Part shown: positions 15,982-24,735 of the stretch, in pieces
Layout: every line of letters begins with the position of its first letter
How positions within the stretch are numbered: position 1 is the stretch's first letter
Assembly (NCBI GenBank): GCA_006438735.1
Contig: RCZF01000001.1
Location: 496,001 to 560,000 of the forward strand
Source: Sphingomonas koreensis
GTDB taxonomy: Bacteria; Pseudomonadota; Alphaproteobacteria; Sphingomonadales; Sphingomonadaceae
Length of the DNA stretch: 64,000 nucleotides
Direction of reading: 5' to 3'
The notes under the pieces: model-generated
Databases searched by the model: none
Seen by the model: only the letters and a program-made list of their open reading frames with translations
What the model was told of the DNA's origin: nothing
Translations under genes and position numbers: made by a program

Positions 15982-16562
15982 CTAGCCGCAGGCAGAACCC
16001 GTCCGACGCGCCGCTGCTCGCCTGGGGTGACGCGCTGCGCGCGCGCCGCGCGCGCCGCCACCGTCTCGTGCGCCGTGCCGCCGTGCTCGCCGTGGGCGCC
16101 GCGCTCATGGCCGCGACGATCGTCGCGCCGCCCGCGCCCCGGCTGGTTTGGAATGCGAGCGCGAGCGCGCCGGTGGGCCTATACGCGGTCCGCCCCGGCG
16201 CGATGATCGCGCGCGGCGACATGGTCATCGCGCGACTGCCGCCGGGCTACCGGAGACTCGCCGCAGCCCGGCATTATCTTCCCGCCAACGTGCCGCTGGT
16301 GAAGCGCGCGGTCGGTGTCGCCGGCGACGAAATCTGCGCGCTCGGCGAACAGATTTTCCTCAACGGAACGCCGGTCGCGGCGCGCCAGCGTACCGACGCG
16401 AGGGCGCGCGCGATGCCGCGCTGGACCGGCTGCATCCGGCTGCGCGGCGGTCAGCTTTTCCTGTTGATGGCGGACAGTCCCGAGTCGTTCGACGGGCGCT
16501 ATTTCGGTGTCACCGAGGCGGGTGATTTGGTCGGCAAGGCGCGGCTGCTATGGCCGCGCTGA
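15978..16562 (+). CDS. TraF-type S26 signal peptidase
   Basis: This 194-residue protein has an Arg-rich start, one membrane helix (about residues 30-50, AAVLAVGAALMAATIVAPP) and an S26 peptidase domain. The catalytic Ser is in NASASAPVGLY (about residue 60), and the catalytic Lys is in PLVKRAVGVAGDEI (about 106). The later MADSPESFDGRYFG block is typical. TraF processes and cyclises the pilin TrbC in P-type conjugation systems. The TrbC gene is not in this window, so the enzyme has no visible local substrate. Its end overlaps the lytic transglycosylase start by 13 bases. Confidence 0.88.
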   Translation: MTSRRQNPSDAPLLAWGDALRARRARRHRLVRRAAVLAVGAALMAATIVAPPAPRLVWNASASAPVGLYAVRPGAMIARGDMVIARLPPGYRRLAAARHYLPANVPLVKRAVGVAGDEICALGEQIFLNGTPVAARQRTDARARAMPRWTGCIRLRGGQLFLLMADSPESFDGRYFGVTEAGDLVGKARLLWPR

Positions 16563-17158
16563 TCCGTCTCGGCGTTGCGCTCGCGTTGATAGTGGCGGTG
16601 CCAGCGCAAGCGGACCCGGTCGACCGCTGGCGTCCGATGATCGACGAAGCCTCGACCCGGTTCGGTGTCCCGACCGGCTGGATCGAGCGCGTGATCCACG
16701 CGGAGAGCGGGGGATCGACCACGATCCACGGCCGCCCGATCCGCAGCCGCGTCGGTGCGATCGGGCTGATGCAGCTGATGCCGGCGACCTGGGATGCGCT
16801 GCGCCGCCGCCTTGGCTTGGGACGCGATCCCGACGATCCGCGCGACAATATCCTCGCCGGCACCTGCTATTTGCGGCTGCTGTACGACCGGTTCGGCTAT
16901 CCCGGTCTCTTCGCCGCCTATAATGCCGGCCCGGCACGCTACGCCGCCTTTCTGGCCGGGCGGCAGCCGCTGCCAGTTGAGACCATCGCCTATCTGAGCA
17001 GCGTGGGTGGAAGCGCCCCGGTGCCGGTATTGGCTGTATCCAACCCCCCGCCGCCGATCCTGTTCGCGGTGCGCCATGATGGACCGACCAATGCGAAATT
17101 ACAGGAGACGACGCTTGCGTCGGCGTCGTTGTTCGCGATCCGCACGGCCCAGCCATGA
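16550..17158 (+). CDS. VirB1/TrbN-like lytic transglycosylase
   Basis: This 202-residue protein has an N-terminal signal peptide (ALIRLGVALALIVAVPAQA) and an SLT domain. The catalytic Glu lies in ERVIHAESGGS (about residue 51), with GLMQLMPATWDAL and the AAYNAGP motif downstream. It opens peptidoglycan locally for the transfer channel. The C-terminal 55 residues are Pro/Ala-rich and low complexity. The start lies within the end of the peptidase gene; the two are surely co-transcribed. It is another secretion-system accessory left behind after loss of the trb cluster. Confidence 0.88.
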   Translation: MAALIRLGVALALIVAVPAQADPVDRWRPMIDEASTRFGVPTGWIERVIHAESGGSTTIHGRPIRSRVGAIGLMQLMPATWDALRRRLGLGRDPDDPRDNILAGTCYLRLLYDRFGYPGLFAAYNAGPARYAAFLAGRQPLPVETIAYLSSVGGSAPVPVLAVSNPPPPILFAVRHDGPTNAKLQETTLASASLFAIRTAQP

Positions 17159-17421
17159 TCGCGGGCGGGGGAGGGGCTCGTCTCGGGTCTGCCTATCATG
17201 ACGGGCGGCGGGACGGCTCTCAAGGCCGGCGGCCCCTCCAATTTTGCCGCGCATCCGGAGCGTGCTGCGCACGCGAGTCTTTGTTTGTCAGCGCAACAAA
17301 ATCGGTTCCTCCGCCGCCGCTGACGCGGCGCTCCACTGCGTTTCGCGGCCCTGACAGCCGCCCCGCCACCCGTCTCCTGGGACGCGTCCTCGATCGGAGG
17401 ATGACGAAGAAGGAGATCATC

Positions 17422-17778
17422 ATGGCACAGGTTCAACCCATCTCGGTCGCGTCGGATCGCGTGATGGCGGCGCTGATTTCGGGGCTCGAAATCGAGTTTG
17501 GACGCGGGGCCGGAGAGGCTCTGGCACACCGGTTTCTCGACGCGGAGGATACAGATTTTCGCTGGGATGCACGGGTTCAGGAGCGCTGGATCGGCGCATA
17601 CGAGAACGCAGACGACACAAAATTCGAGCTCGATAGGGTGAGAATATTGGGGCGGCTCGACGGCAGATGGTTCGTCGCGACGATGATCGTCGATGGCGAC
17701 GGCGAGGCGCAAGGGATGCTCTGGGCGCGCGACTTTGGCAGCGAACAGGCGGCGCGAAAGGCGTTCGCGGATGCGTGA
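17422..17778 (+). CDS. Conserved small protein of conjugative elements, function unknown
   Basis: This 118-residue protein. AAGGAGATCATC precedes the ATG at 17422; an ATG at 17401 is possible but lacks a site. It is alpha/beta with segments MAALISGLEIEFGRGAGEAL, FRWDARVQERWIGAYE and LGRLDGRWFVATMIVDGDG. It has no signal peptide or membrane segment. It lies alone between the transglycosylase and the relaxase and ends in a strong terminator. I do not recognise the family; homologues beside relaxases would be expected. Confidence 0.65.
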   Translation: MAQVQPISVASDRVMAALISGLEIEFGRGAGEALAHRFLDAEDTDFRWDARVQERWIGAYENADDTKFELDRVRILGRLDGRWFVATMIVDGDGEAQGMLWARDFGSEQAARKAFADA

Positions 17779-17794
17779 GCGTCGAGTCGGTTCA

Positions 17795-17841
17795 GGCCGG
17801 GGCGCGGTGCCGGACAGGCACCGTGTTTCGGCCTTTTTTTT
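17795..17841 (+). terminator. Strong intrinsic terminator
   Basis: CGGTGCC, loop GGACA, GGCACCG, enclosed by an outer GGCCG/CGGCC stem and followed by eight T. It ends the transcript of the gene at 17422 and separates it from the relaxase. Confidence 0.8.
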
Positions 17842-18045
17842 GAGCCTGTGGTGGGGGCGGGAAGGGAGGAACGGAAAACAAGATAAAGGCACGGTCTCGC
17901 GACCTTGCCCATGTGATTGTCTGCACATCGTTTTTTCGCGAGGCATGCGCCCCGCGGAGGGAGATACGTTTGCCAGGATTGGCGCAAATTGGCCACTTGC
18001 AGCCGCGATTCACGAGACTCGCCGCGCCCTTGACGAGCGAGTGTC

Positions 18046-20010
18046 GTGAAGGACGATGAATTCGAGCCGCACCTTGGTCGCACCCGCGGCAAGGACGGCA
18101 AGCGGGTCGTCCGATTTGTCGGACGCGTCATCGTCGCCGCGCGGCTGGCAGGAGCCAGGACCGGCATTCGCGCTCGCCGGTTCGATGGAAGCCGCATCGG
18201 GCGCGGCGCAAGCATCGGGCGCCTGCTCTCGAGCCGCGACCGGTTCGCGGGGATCCGGTCACGACGCGCGGTGGTGAAGACGCGGCTGGTGCGGCTCGGC
18301 GCGAAGGGCATGGCGACCGCGCGTGCGCATCTGCGCTATATCCAGCGCGATGGCGTGACGCGTGACGGGGCACCCGGTAAACTCTATTCGGCAGGCCGCG
18401 ATCACGCGGACGGTAAGGCGTTCCTCGAGCGGTGCGGCGGGGACCGCCACCAGTTCCGGTTCATCGTCTCGGCCGAAGACGGCGCCGAATATGACGATCT
18501 CAAGCCCTATATTCGGCGGTTGATGACGCAGGCCGAGGCCGATCTTGGCACCAAGCTCGACTGGGTAGCGGCCGACCATTTCAACACCGAGCGACCGCAC
18601 ACTCACATCATGCTGCGCGGCGTCGACGACCAGGGTCAAAATCTGATCATCGCGCGCGAGTATATCGCGCACGGATTTCGCGAGCGCGCCGCCGAACTCG
18701 TCACGATGGATCTCGGTCCGCGCACCGACCGAGAGATCGAGGAGCGCCTCCGCCACGATGTCGATCAGGAGCGACTGACAGCGATCGATCGCCGACTGCT
18801 GCGCCACATGGACACCGAGCGTATCGTCAGCGCCGGCGACCGCGATCCGTTCCAGCAATCCGTGCAGACGGGCCGCTTGCGCAAGCTCGCCGCAATGCGA
18901 CTGGCCGACGAGATCGGCGCCGGCCGCTACCGGCTCGCTGGCGGTCTGGAGGAAACGCTCCGGCGCATGGGGGAGCGCGGCGACATCATCCGCACGATGC
19001 AGCGCGAATTGACACGGCGCCGGATCGAGCGGGCGGGGATCGATCAGGTGATCGCCGATCGCGACAGCCAACCGATTGTCGGGCGCATCATCCACCGTGG
19101 GCTCTCGGACGAACATTGCGACCGCCATTACTTGCTGGTCGACGGCGTCGATGGCCGGGTCCATTATGTCGGTATTGGCCGCGGCGATGCGACAGGTCCG
19201 ACCCCCGAGGGATCGATCGTGCGCGTCGCTGGACGCAGTGCGGCGCCGCGCGAAGCTGACCGGATTGTCGCCGCCGTCGCCGCGGCCAATGGCGGACATT
19301 ATTCGATCGACTTGCACCTCAGGCATGATCCTTCGGCGACAGAAAGCTTCGCCGAGACCCATGTGCGGCGGCTCGAAGCGATGCGGCGATCGGGGGCCAG
19401 CGTCGAGCGCGAGCCCGACGGCAGTTGGATCATCGCTGCGGATCATGTCGATCGCGTGACCGCCTACGAACAGCGGCAAGTGCGCGATCGGCCGGTCGAT
19501 ATCGAGACGCTCTCAGCATTGCCGATCGAGCGGCTCGGCAGAGCCGATGCCGCAACATGGCTCGACCGCGAGCTCGCGTCGCAGGATGCGACGCCGCTTC
19601 GCGATGCCGGGTTCGGCCGGGAGGTCCGATCGGCGCTCACCGTCAGGCGGCAATGGCTGGTGGATCAGGGGCTCGCCGACGGCGACGGGAACGCCGCGAC
19701 GCTGCGGGCCAACGCGCTGGCGCTCCTCCAGCGGCGCGAGCTGCTGCGCGTGGCAGGCGTGCTTTCCGATGAACTCGGAAAAAGCTTTACCGAAGCAGCA
19801 ACCGGAGATGCGATCGAGGGGCGGCTCGCGCGGCGAATCGATCTCGCTAGCGGCCGGTTCGCGCTGATCGAGAAGAGCCGCGAGTTCACACTGGTGCCGT
19901 GGCGACCGACGTTGGAGAAGCAGATTGGCAAGGAGCTCGCCGGCACGATGCGCGCGGACGGGATCAGCTGGCGCTTTGGCCGTGACCGTGGTGGCCCTGA
20001 GATATCATAA
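18046..20010 (+). CDS. Conjugative relaxase with DUF3363 domain (VirD2-like)
   Basis: This 654-residue DNA-nicking enzyme has an N-terminal extension, then the relaxase core (about residues 75-260). ATARAHLRYIQRDGVTRDG carries the candidate nucleophilic Tyr, and ERPHTHIMLRG near residue 182 is the metal-binding His motif. The region 270-654 matches the DUF3363 family style. It would nick oriT and stay covalently bound to the transferred strand. The start is a GTG at 18046 with a weak GAGCGAG site. It appears full length. With no intact secretion channel locally it could act only with a helper element. No oriT could be identified. Confidence 0.9.
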   Translation: MKDDEFEPHLGRTRGKDGKRVVRFVGRVIVAARLAGARTGIRARRFDGSRIGRGASIGRLLSSRDRFAGIRSRRAVVKTRLVRLGAKGMATARAHLRYIQRDGVTRDGAPGKLYSAGRDHADGKAFLERCGGDRHQFRFIVSAEDGAEYDDLKPYIRRLMTQAEADLGTKLDWVAADHFNTERPHTHIMLRGVDDQGQNLIIAREYIAHGFRERAAELVTMDLGPRTDREIEERLRHDVDQERLTAIDRRLLRHMDTERIVSAGDRDPFQQSVQTGRLRKLAAMRLADEIGAGRYRLAGGLEETLRRMGERGDIIRTMQRELTRRRIERAGIDQVIADRDSQPIVGRIIHRGLSDEHCDRHYLLVDGVDGRVHYVGIGRGDATGPTPEGSIVRVAGRSAAPREADRIVAAVAAANGGHYSIDLHLRHDPSATESFAETHVRRLEAMRRSGASVEREPDGSWIIAADHVDRVTAYEQRQVRDRPVDIETLSALPIERLGRADAATWLDRELASQDATPLRDAGFGREVRSALTVRRQWLVDQGLADGDGNAATLRANALALLQRRELLRVAGVLSDELGKSFTEAATGDAIEGRLARRIDLASGRFALIEKSREFTLVPWRPTLEKQIGKELAGTMRADGISWRFGRDRGGPEIS

Positions 20011-20143
20011 ATTGTATCGGCGTTTTCAAATTCGCGGCGTCGAACGGTCGTCGACCTCGCCCGTTGGGCTGTCGCTAGCGACCCCGGGGAGCAACATCAG
20101 GCAAGGCAAGACTGACCCCGACACCCGCACTCCGAGCGCGCCA

Positions 20144-20241
20144 ATGAGGCAGACATGCAACGCTCCAACCGACGCCCGGCCGCCTGAAACAAGAATTTCG
20201 ATCGGAATCGACGAACTCGATCACCTTCTCGGCGGCGGTAG
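20144..20241 (+). pseudogene. kaiC-like ATPase gene scrap (N-terminal 30 codons)
   Basis: An open frame starting at ATG 20144 reads ETRISIGIDELDHLLGGG, the hallmark N-terminus of KaiC/RadA-type RecA-fold ATPases. The following codons diverge at once and no Walker A motif follows. The sequence then runs into the end of the convergent DUF4403 gene. It is most simply the 5' stub of a kaiC-like gene truncated when the DUF4403-AI2E-CsbD cargo moved in. Confidence 0.55.
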
Positions 20242-20279
20242 GAGCAGTCTATCGCACAGCCAGTTCGGTCCGTTTGGCG

Positions 20280-21752
20280 CTACCTCGGCCGATAGGCTAT
20301 CGTCGCCTGACCTGCGGCGCGAACCGGCAGGAACAAGCCCTTGCCGGTGACCGACAGCGTGCCATTCGCAACGTTGGTCACGTCCGCTGAGAGCAGGAAG
20401 TCGCCTTCGCGTTTCGCGCCAATCGCCTTGCGCGCCGAACCGATTACCTTCGCGTAATCGGGCGCGAAATCGTGGCTCAGACCCTGACCGATACTATCGC
20501 GGACCGAACTGTCGTTGAACAGCGCGACCAGCAGGTTCGTGATCTGGCTGTCCGTATCGGTTGCGATGGCGACGTCGCGCGCCCGCACCAACTGCGAGTT
20601 CGCGACGTTATAGGGAACAGCGGTCAGCCAAACCTCGCCCTTGGTCGATAGGAAGGAGTTGCGCTTCGCCTTCGCCTTGGCGGCGACACCCACCGCCAGA
20701 TGGCCCGCGGTCGTCGCATAGATCGTAACCTTGCCGAATTCGACATCGACCGGGCCGATGCCGGCGAGTGTGATCCCCTTCTGCGCGCGCTTCAGCAGCG
20801 CCCGCCGGACGACGGGTTCCAGTTGGGCGTAATCAGCCAGCACGGGAATGAAGAAATTGAGCCCTCGCTTGCCGGTCGCCGGCGCTGGCGGCGGCAGCGG
20901 CGTGGCGATCGGGTCTGGGGGACGATCGCCGACGAAGGTTTCGGTCAGCGCGTCGGCCGAAAGCACCAGGACGATCTTGCGATGATCGATATGGTAGCCC
21001 CCAAAGCCGAGCCGCTTCGGCGTCACGCGCATCCAGGCGGGTGGATGTTCCCGGTTCAGCATGATCGAGGTGAAGCCCTGCTTCCAGGCATCGGCCAGCC
21101 GCGCGTGCAAGCCCAGCCTGCCGAGCTCGCGCGGCAGGCTTTGTTCAAGTCCTGCGATGATCGGTTTCAGCCGGGCATCGGCCTTGTTGGCGAACTCGAT
21201 GCGTTGCCCAAGGAAGTCGATACCGGGCGGCGTGGTCCAGTCATAATCGATCGTGACCTTGGCGGCGGGAGACCAGTTTCCCGTTATCGAGAGGCGCGCG
21301 ACAGCATGGACGATCGCCTCGCCGGTCGCGGTCTTCGATACCATTCCGCCCACCTTTTGCGCGGCGATCGTCGCATGGACCGGAATGGTTATCGTCAGTC
21401 GGTCACCGCTTCCGCCAAGAATGAGGCCGCCGCGCGTCACGTCGCCGACGACGCGACAGCCAAGGTCCGGAAGCAGCTTCACCCGGCCAATCCCCAGGTT
21501 CACACGTTTTCCCGCGACGCATTTGTCGAGCCGCTTATCGATGCTCCATAGCTGCTGCGGCGTCTCCCTCTCGAGCGCGTGCTGAAGATCGTCCAGCGAC
21601 GCAGAGATGGGCACGACGATCGTCGATGTTTGGAGGGGAAAATCCGGTGCGCTTTCGACCTTGGGTGGCGCCGGCGACCGGACCGCGTGACTACAGCCCG
21701 TCGCGAGCAGCGCAGACGAAGCCGTCAACATTAAATTCGAGCGTGACACCAT
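20280..21752 (-). CDS. DUF4403 family lipoprotein
   Basis: This 490-residue protein starts at ATG 21752 with GGGAGAG upstream. It has a lipoprotein signal (MLTASSALLATGCSH; lipobox Cys near residue 20). The long beta-rich body matches DUF4403: an early STIVVPISASLDDLQHALE, the CRVVGDVTRGG block and a late VTGKGLFLPVRAAGQATI. Repeated lipid-binding-like modules are suspected in the family. The function is unknown; likely periplasmic on the outer membrane inner face. It lies on the strand opposite the conjugation genes, with the AI-2E transporter and CsbD upstream, so it is cargo. Confidence 0.85.
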   Translation of the reverse strand: MVSRSNLMLTASSALLATGCSHAVRSPAPPKVESAPDFPLQTSTIVVPISASLDDLQHALERETPQQLWSIDKRLDKCVAGKRVNLGIGRVKLLPDLGCRVVGDVTRGGLILGGSGDRLTITIPVHATIAAQKVGGMVSKTATGEAIVHAVARLSITGNWSPAAKVTIDYDWTTPPGIDFLGQRIEFANKADARLKPIIAGLEQSLPRELGRLGLHARLADAWKQGFTSIMLNREHPPAWMRVTPKRLGFGGYHIDHRKIVLVLSADALTETFVGDRPPDPIATPLPPPAPATGKRGLNFFIPVLADYAQLEPVVRRALLKRAQKGITLAGIGPVDVEFGKVTIYATTAGHLAVGVAAKAKAKRNSFLSTKGEVWLTAVPYNVANSQLVRARDVAIATDTDSQITNLLVALFNDSSVRDSIGQGLSHDFAPDYAKVIGSARKAIGAKREGDFLLSADVTNVANGTLSVTGKGLFLPVRAAGQATIAYRPR

Positions 21753-21817
21753 CGCTGCTCTCCCACACCGGCTCGGTAGCTTTGCCAAAATGTGCATGCG
21801 GCCAACGTTTCGAGCGG

Positions 21818-22930
21818 CTATTTTGCCTTTGCCGCAGGCGGATCAGCCTCCAAAGGTTTCATCCATTGGTGCCAGACCAGAAGCAGCGCGGCCATGATCA
21901 CCGGTCCTACGAACAGACCGACCAGACCGAGCTCGGCGAGGCCACCGAATGCGCCGATCATCGCTAGCAGGAACGGTAATTCCACCGCGCTGCCGATCAC
22001 CGACGGCTGCACGACATTGTCGCCGACCGTCATGACGACCGCGCCAAACGCAAACAGCATTCCGCCGGCGAGCAAGTGCCCGGTGCCCAGCAGGATCAGG
22101 CTCGCCAGCCCAAACGCGAGCCAAGCACCGAACGGCACCAGTGCGAGGACGACGGTGAACGTCGCGAACAGCAGCGGCTGGGGCACGCCGGCCACGGCAT
22201 AGCCAACGCCGATGATCGCGCCTTCGATGACGGAGACGAGCACGGTCCCGTTCACAGTTGCTCGCACCGCGCCGATCATTCGTTCGAGGAATTCGCCACC
22301 GAACGCGCCGAACATGCGGATAGCAACGATCCGCCCCTGAACCGCGATCTGCTCGCCTTTGGCCAGCAGCGTCACCAACACGACCAGCGTGATGAGAAAT
22401 AGCGCGGATTCGCGCGCCACTTCGCCGCCGATCGATCGGGTCCAGCCGAGTACCGATGTCGCGCTCATTGAGCCGAGTAGCGCGTTGGCCGCCTGCGGGC
22501 TGCCCAAATGCTGCTGCCAATATGCGCTGGCGCGACCACCGATCGCCGGAAGGCCGCCCAACCACGAGGGCGCCGCGATGCCGGCCTGCTGGGCGTGCTT
22601 CAGCCAATCGAGCGCGCCCTGGCTCTCCTGCGCCAACGTCACCGCCGCGAGCGACAACGGAAGAATGACGAGCAAGGCGGTCGCCAGCGTGAACCCGAAC
22701 GCGATCAACCCCGGACGGTTGGGAAAGCGGGCAACCGCGAAGCGATAGAGCGGCCATTCGGCGATCGCGAGGACCGCGGCCCAGGCGATCGGCGTCAGGA
22801 ATTCGAACGCCATCCAAAGCGACAGCAGCAGGACCGCGAGCGTCAGGTAAATCTGACGCGTGCGTGTCCGTTCGTCTTCGACGACGCGGGCGGGTTCACT
22901 GGCGCGCGTTCTTTTTACCGTCTCGGCCAT
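21818..22930 (-). CDS. AI-2E family (TqsA/PerM-type) membrane transporter
   Basis: This 370-residue inner-membrane protein has about eight hydrophobic segments. Early pair: IYLTLAVLLLSLWMAFEFL and WAAVLAIAEWPLYRF. Family signs include GTVLVSVIEGAIIGVGYAVA, PFGAWLAFGLASLILL and DNVVQPSVIGSAVELPFLLA. Relatives export autoinducer-2, or act in sodium/proton exchange or stress tolerance; the substrate here is unknown. ATG 22930 is chosen because GGAAGAG precedes it. It lies 65 bases upstream of the DUF4403 gene on the same strand. Confidence 0.9.
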   Translation of the reverse strand: MAETVKRTRASEPARVVEDERTRTRQIYLTLAVLLLSLWMAFEFLTPIAWAAVLAIAEWPLYRFAVARFPNRPGLIAFGFTLATALLVILPLSLAAVTLAQESQGALDWLKHAQQAGIAAPSWLGGLPAIGGRASAYWQQHLGSPQAANALLGSMSATSVLGWTRSIGGEVARESALFLITLVVLVTLLAKGEQIAVQGRIVAIRMFGAFGGEFLERMIGAVRATVNGTVLVSVIEGAIIGVGYAVAGVPQPLLFATFTVVLALVPFGAWLAFGLASLILLGTGHLLAGGMLFAFGAVVMTVGDNVVQPSVIGSAVELPFLLAMIGAFGGLAELGLVGLFVGPVIMAALLLVWHQWMKPLEADPPAAKAK

Positions 22931-23014
22931 GGCATCGCTCTTCCGTGAATCAACCAAAGCAGGTGGTTGATGGCTGCTCTTTCGTGAACGCGTACCACAA
23001 GCGCGGCGTCTGGA

Positions 23015-23251
23015 TCATACCCGTCTCCCCCTGTTGAAATTGCGGTCCTGAACCCGTTTCATATGTCTTCGTTGTCGGACGGCGTCGCCGAGGGCGTTCC
23101 TGGCTTTTCCGGCTGCCGCTTGGACTTCCGCGGCCTTTTTCTCGATAGCGCCCTTGGCCTGCGCCTTTTTGTTCCCGGTCACCTTGCCGAGCGCTTCTTT
23201 GACGAAGCCCTTGGCCTCCTTGGCGGCGCCTTCGATCCGATCGCTGGTCAT
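23015..23251 (-). CDS. CsbD family stress protein
   Basis: This 78-residue CsbD-like protein opens with TSDRIEGAAKEAKGFVKEAL and GKVTGNKKAQAKGAIEK, the usual pair of short repeats, followed by a basic tail. It starts at ATG 23251 with GGAAGG upstream. The family is small, hydrophilic, and induced by general stress through sigma factors in many bacteria. The biochemical role is not known. It is the first gene of the minus-strand cargo trio. Confidence 0.88.
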   Translation of the reverse strand: MTSDRIEGAAKEAKGFVKEALGKVTGNKKAQAKGAIEKKAAEVQAAAGKARNALGDAVRQRRHMKRVQDRNFNRGRRV

Positions 23252-23568
23252 GGGCACCTTCCTTCCTTACGCGGCGATAGAGATTTGAACGCTGGTCATG
23301 GCCGAAGCAGGTGCGGTTGGCCGAGTTTGGTATCGAAAGTGCGGTGGCGGTATCAAATTGGCTTTGGCTTTAGCGAATCGACGTGCTGCTTCGACACTTC
23401 CGCGGCCGAATGCGGGCGCAATTTTCCAACCTCCGGGAGCAACTGTCGCGGAAATTCCCCCGAGAGGTAGCTGGGTGCCGCAGATCGGCCCTGATAACCG
23501 CGGCCCAGATCGCCGAACTTAGCGGACGAGCTCGCACAGACTGATTCTCGTGCGGGCGGAGGCCCCGC
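23252..23568. other. Intergenic region between CsbD and traG fusion
   Basis: 317 bases with no supportable gene on either strand. It should hold the divergent promoters for the CsbD group and the traG fusion. I see no canonical promoter match or strong hairpin. Confidence 0.35.
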
Positions 23569-24735
23569 ATGACTCCGACCAAACTGCTTATCGGCCAGAT
23601 CGCGATCGTGTTCGCCATTGTGGTGGCGGGCGTCTGGTCCGCGACGCAGTGGGCGGCAGCGGCCCTTGCCTACCAGCCCGAGCTTGGCCGGCCCTGGTTC
23701 AACGCGTTCGGCTATCCGATCTATCCTATTTGGGCATTGTTCGGCTGGTGGTTCCACTTCGGCGCCTACGCGCCGAAGATATTCGACGAAGCCGGGTCGA
23801 TCGCTGCGGTCAGCGGGTTCGCTGGTAGCGGCGCAGCGGTGGTCGGCTCGTTATGGCGCGCACGCCAACGAAACAATGTCACCACTTATGGTTCCGCGCG
23901 CTGGGCGTCGGCGACCGACATCCGCCGCGCCGGGTTGTTTGACGAGGCGGGCGTCCTGCTCGGCTGTATCGGCCCGAAATATCTCCGCCATGATGGTCCC
24001 GAACACATCATGGCGTTCGCGCCGACCCGCTCGGGCAAGGGCGTCGGTCTGGTCGTGCCGACGTTGCTGACCTGGACCGGCTCGGCTGTGATCCATGACA
24101 TCAAGGGTGAGAACTGGACGTTGACCGCTGGCTGGCGGTCGCGCTTCTCGCATTGCCTGCTGTTCAATCCGACCGACGTGCGCTCGGCACACTACAATCC
24201 GTTGCTCGAGGTACGCCGCGGCGCCGACGAGGTTCGCGATGTCCAGAACATCACCGACATCCTGGTCGATCCCGTCATCATGACCGATCGGCATAGCTAT
24301 CATCTGGCGCTGACCAGCACGACGGGCGCCGCGATGGCAGCATTGTCCTGGACCTATCCGCAGGACGCGCTGATCGCGATCAAACGCTCGGTCGCCGAAG
24401 CCGCGGCGCCCGTGGCGACCGGGCTGGAAATCGACCGGCTGCGCTTCGACTATGCGGTCTCCGGCGACAAGCCGGCATGGCGACCGCTTCGCGCGTTCGA
24501 CGATGGCCGGCAGACCTTCATCGAGTTTCCGGAAAACTTGAGCGTGGGCGAGGCGCCGCCGTTGTTCCTCGTCGATCGCAAGGGTGACGCGCAACTCGTC
24601 AATTACAGGGTGCAAGGACGCTACTATATCGTCGATCGCCTCTTCGATGTCGCCGAGCTTCGACTCGGGACCAAGCATCAGGAGGTGGTGCGGATCGCCC
24701 GCGTGGCGGGCCGGAATGGCCGGAGGGCGTCGTGA
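23569..24735 (+). pseudogene. In-frame TraG-TrbG chimera from internal deletion
   Basis: This is one 388-residue frame made of two unrelated conjugation proteins. Residues 1-235 are the start of the coupling protein TraG/VirD4: membrane helices near 8-35 and 50-65, then RNNVTTYGSARWA and Walker A APTRSGKGVG at 151-160, ending in NITDILVDP. Residues 236-388 are the C-terminal VirB9-type domain of TrbG (MTDRHSYHLALTSTTGAAMA, LSWTYPQDALIAIKR, RYYIVDRLFDVAELRLGTK). The join is at 24273/24274. Walker B and the rest of TraG, and everything normally between (trbB to trbF and the TrbG start), are missing. The frame is intact but neither function is likely. Confidence 0.85.
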
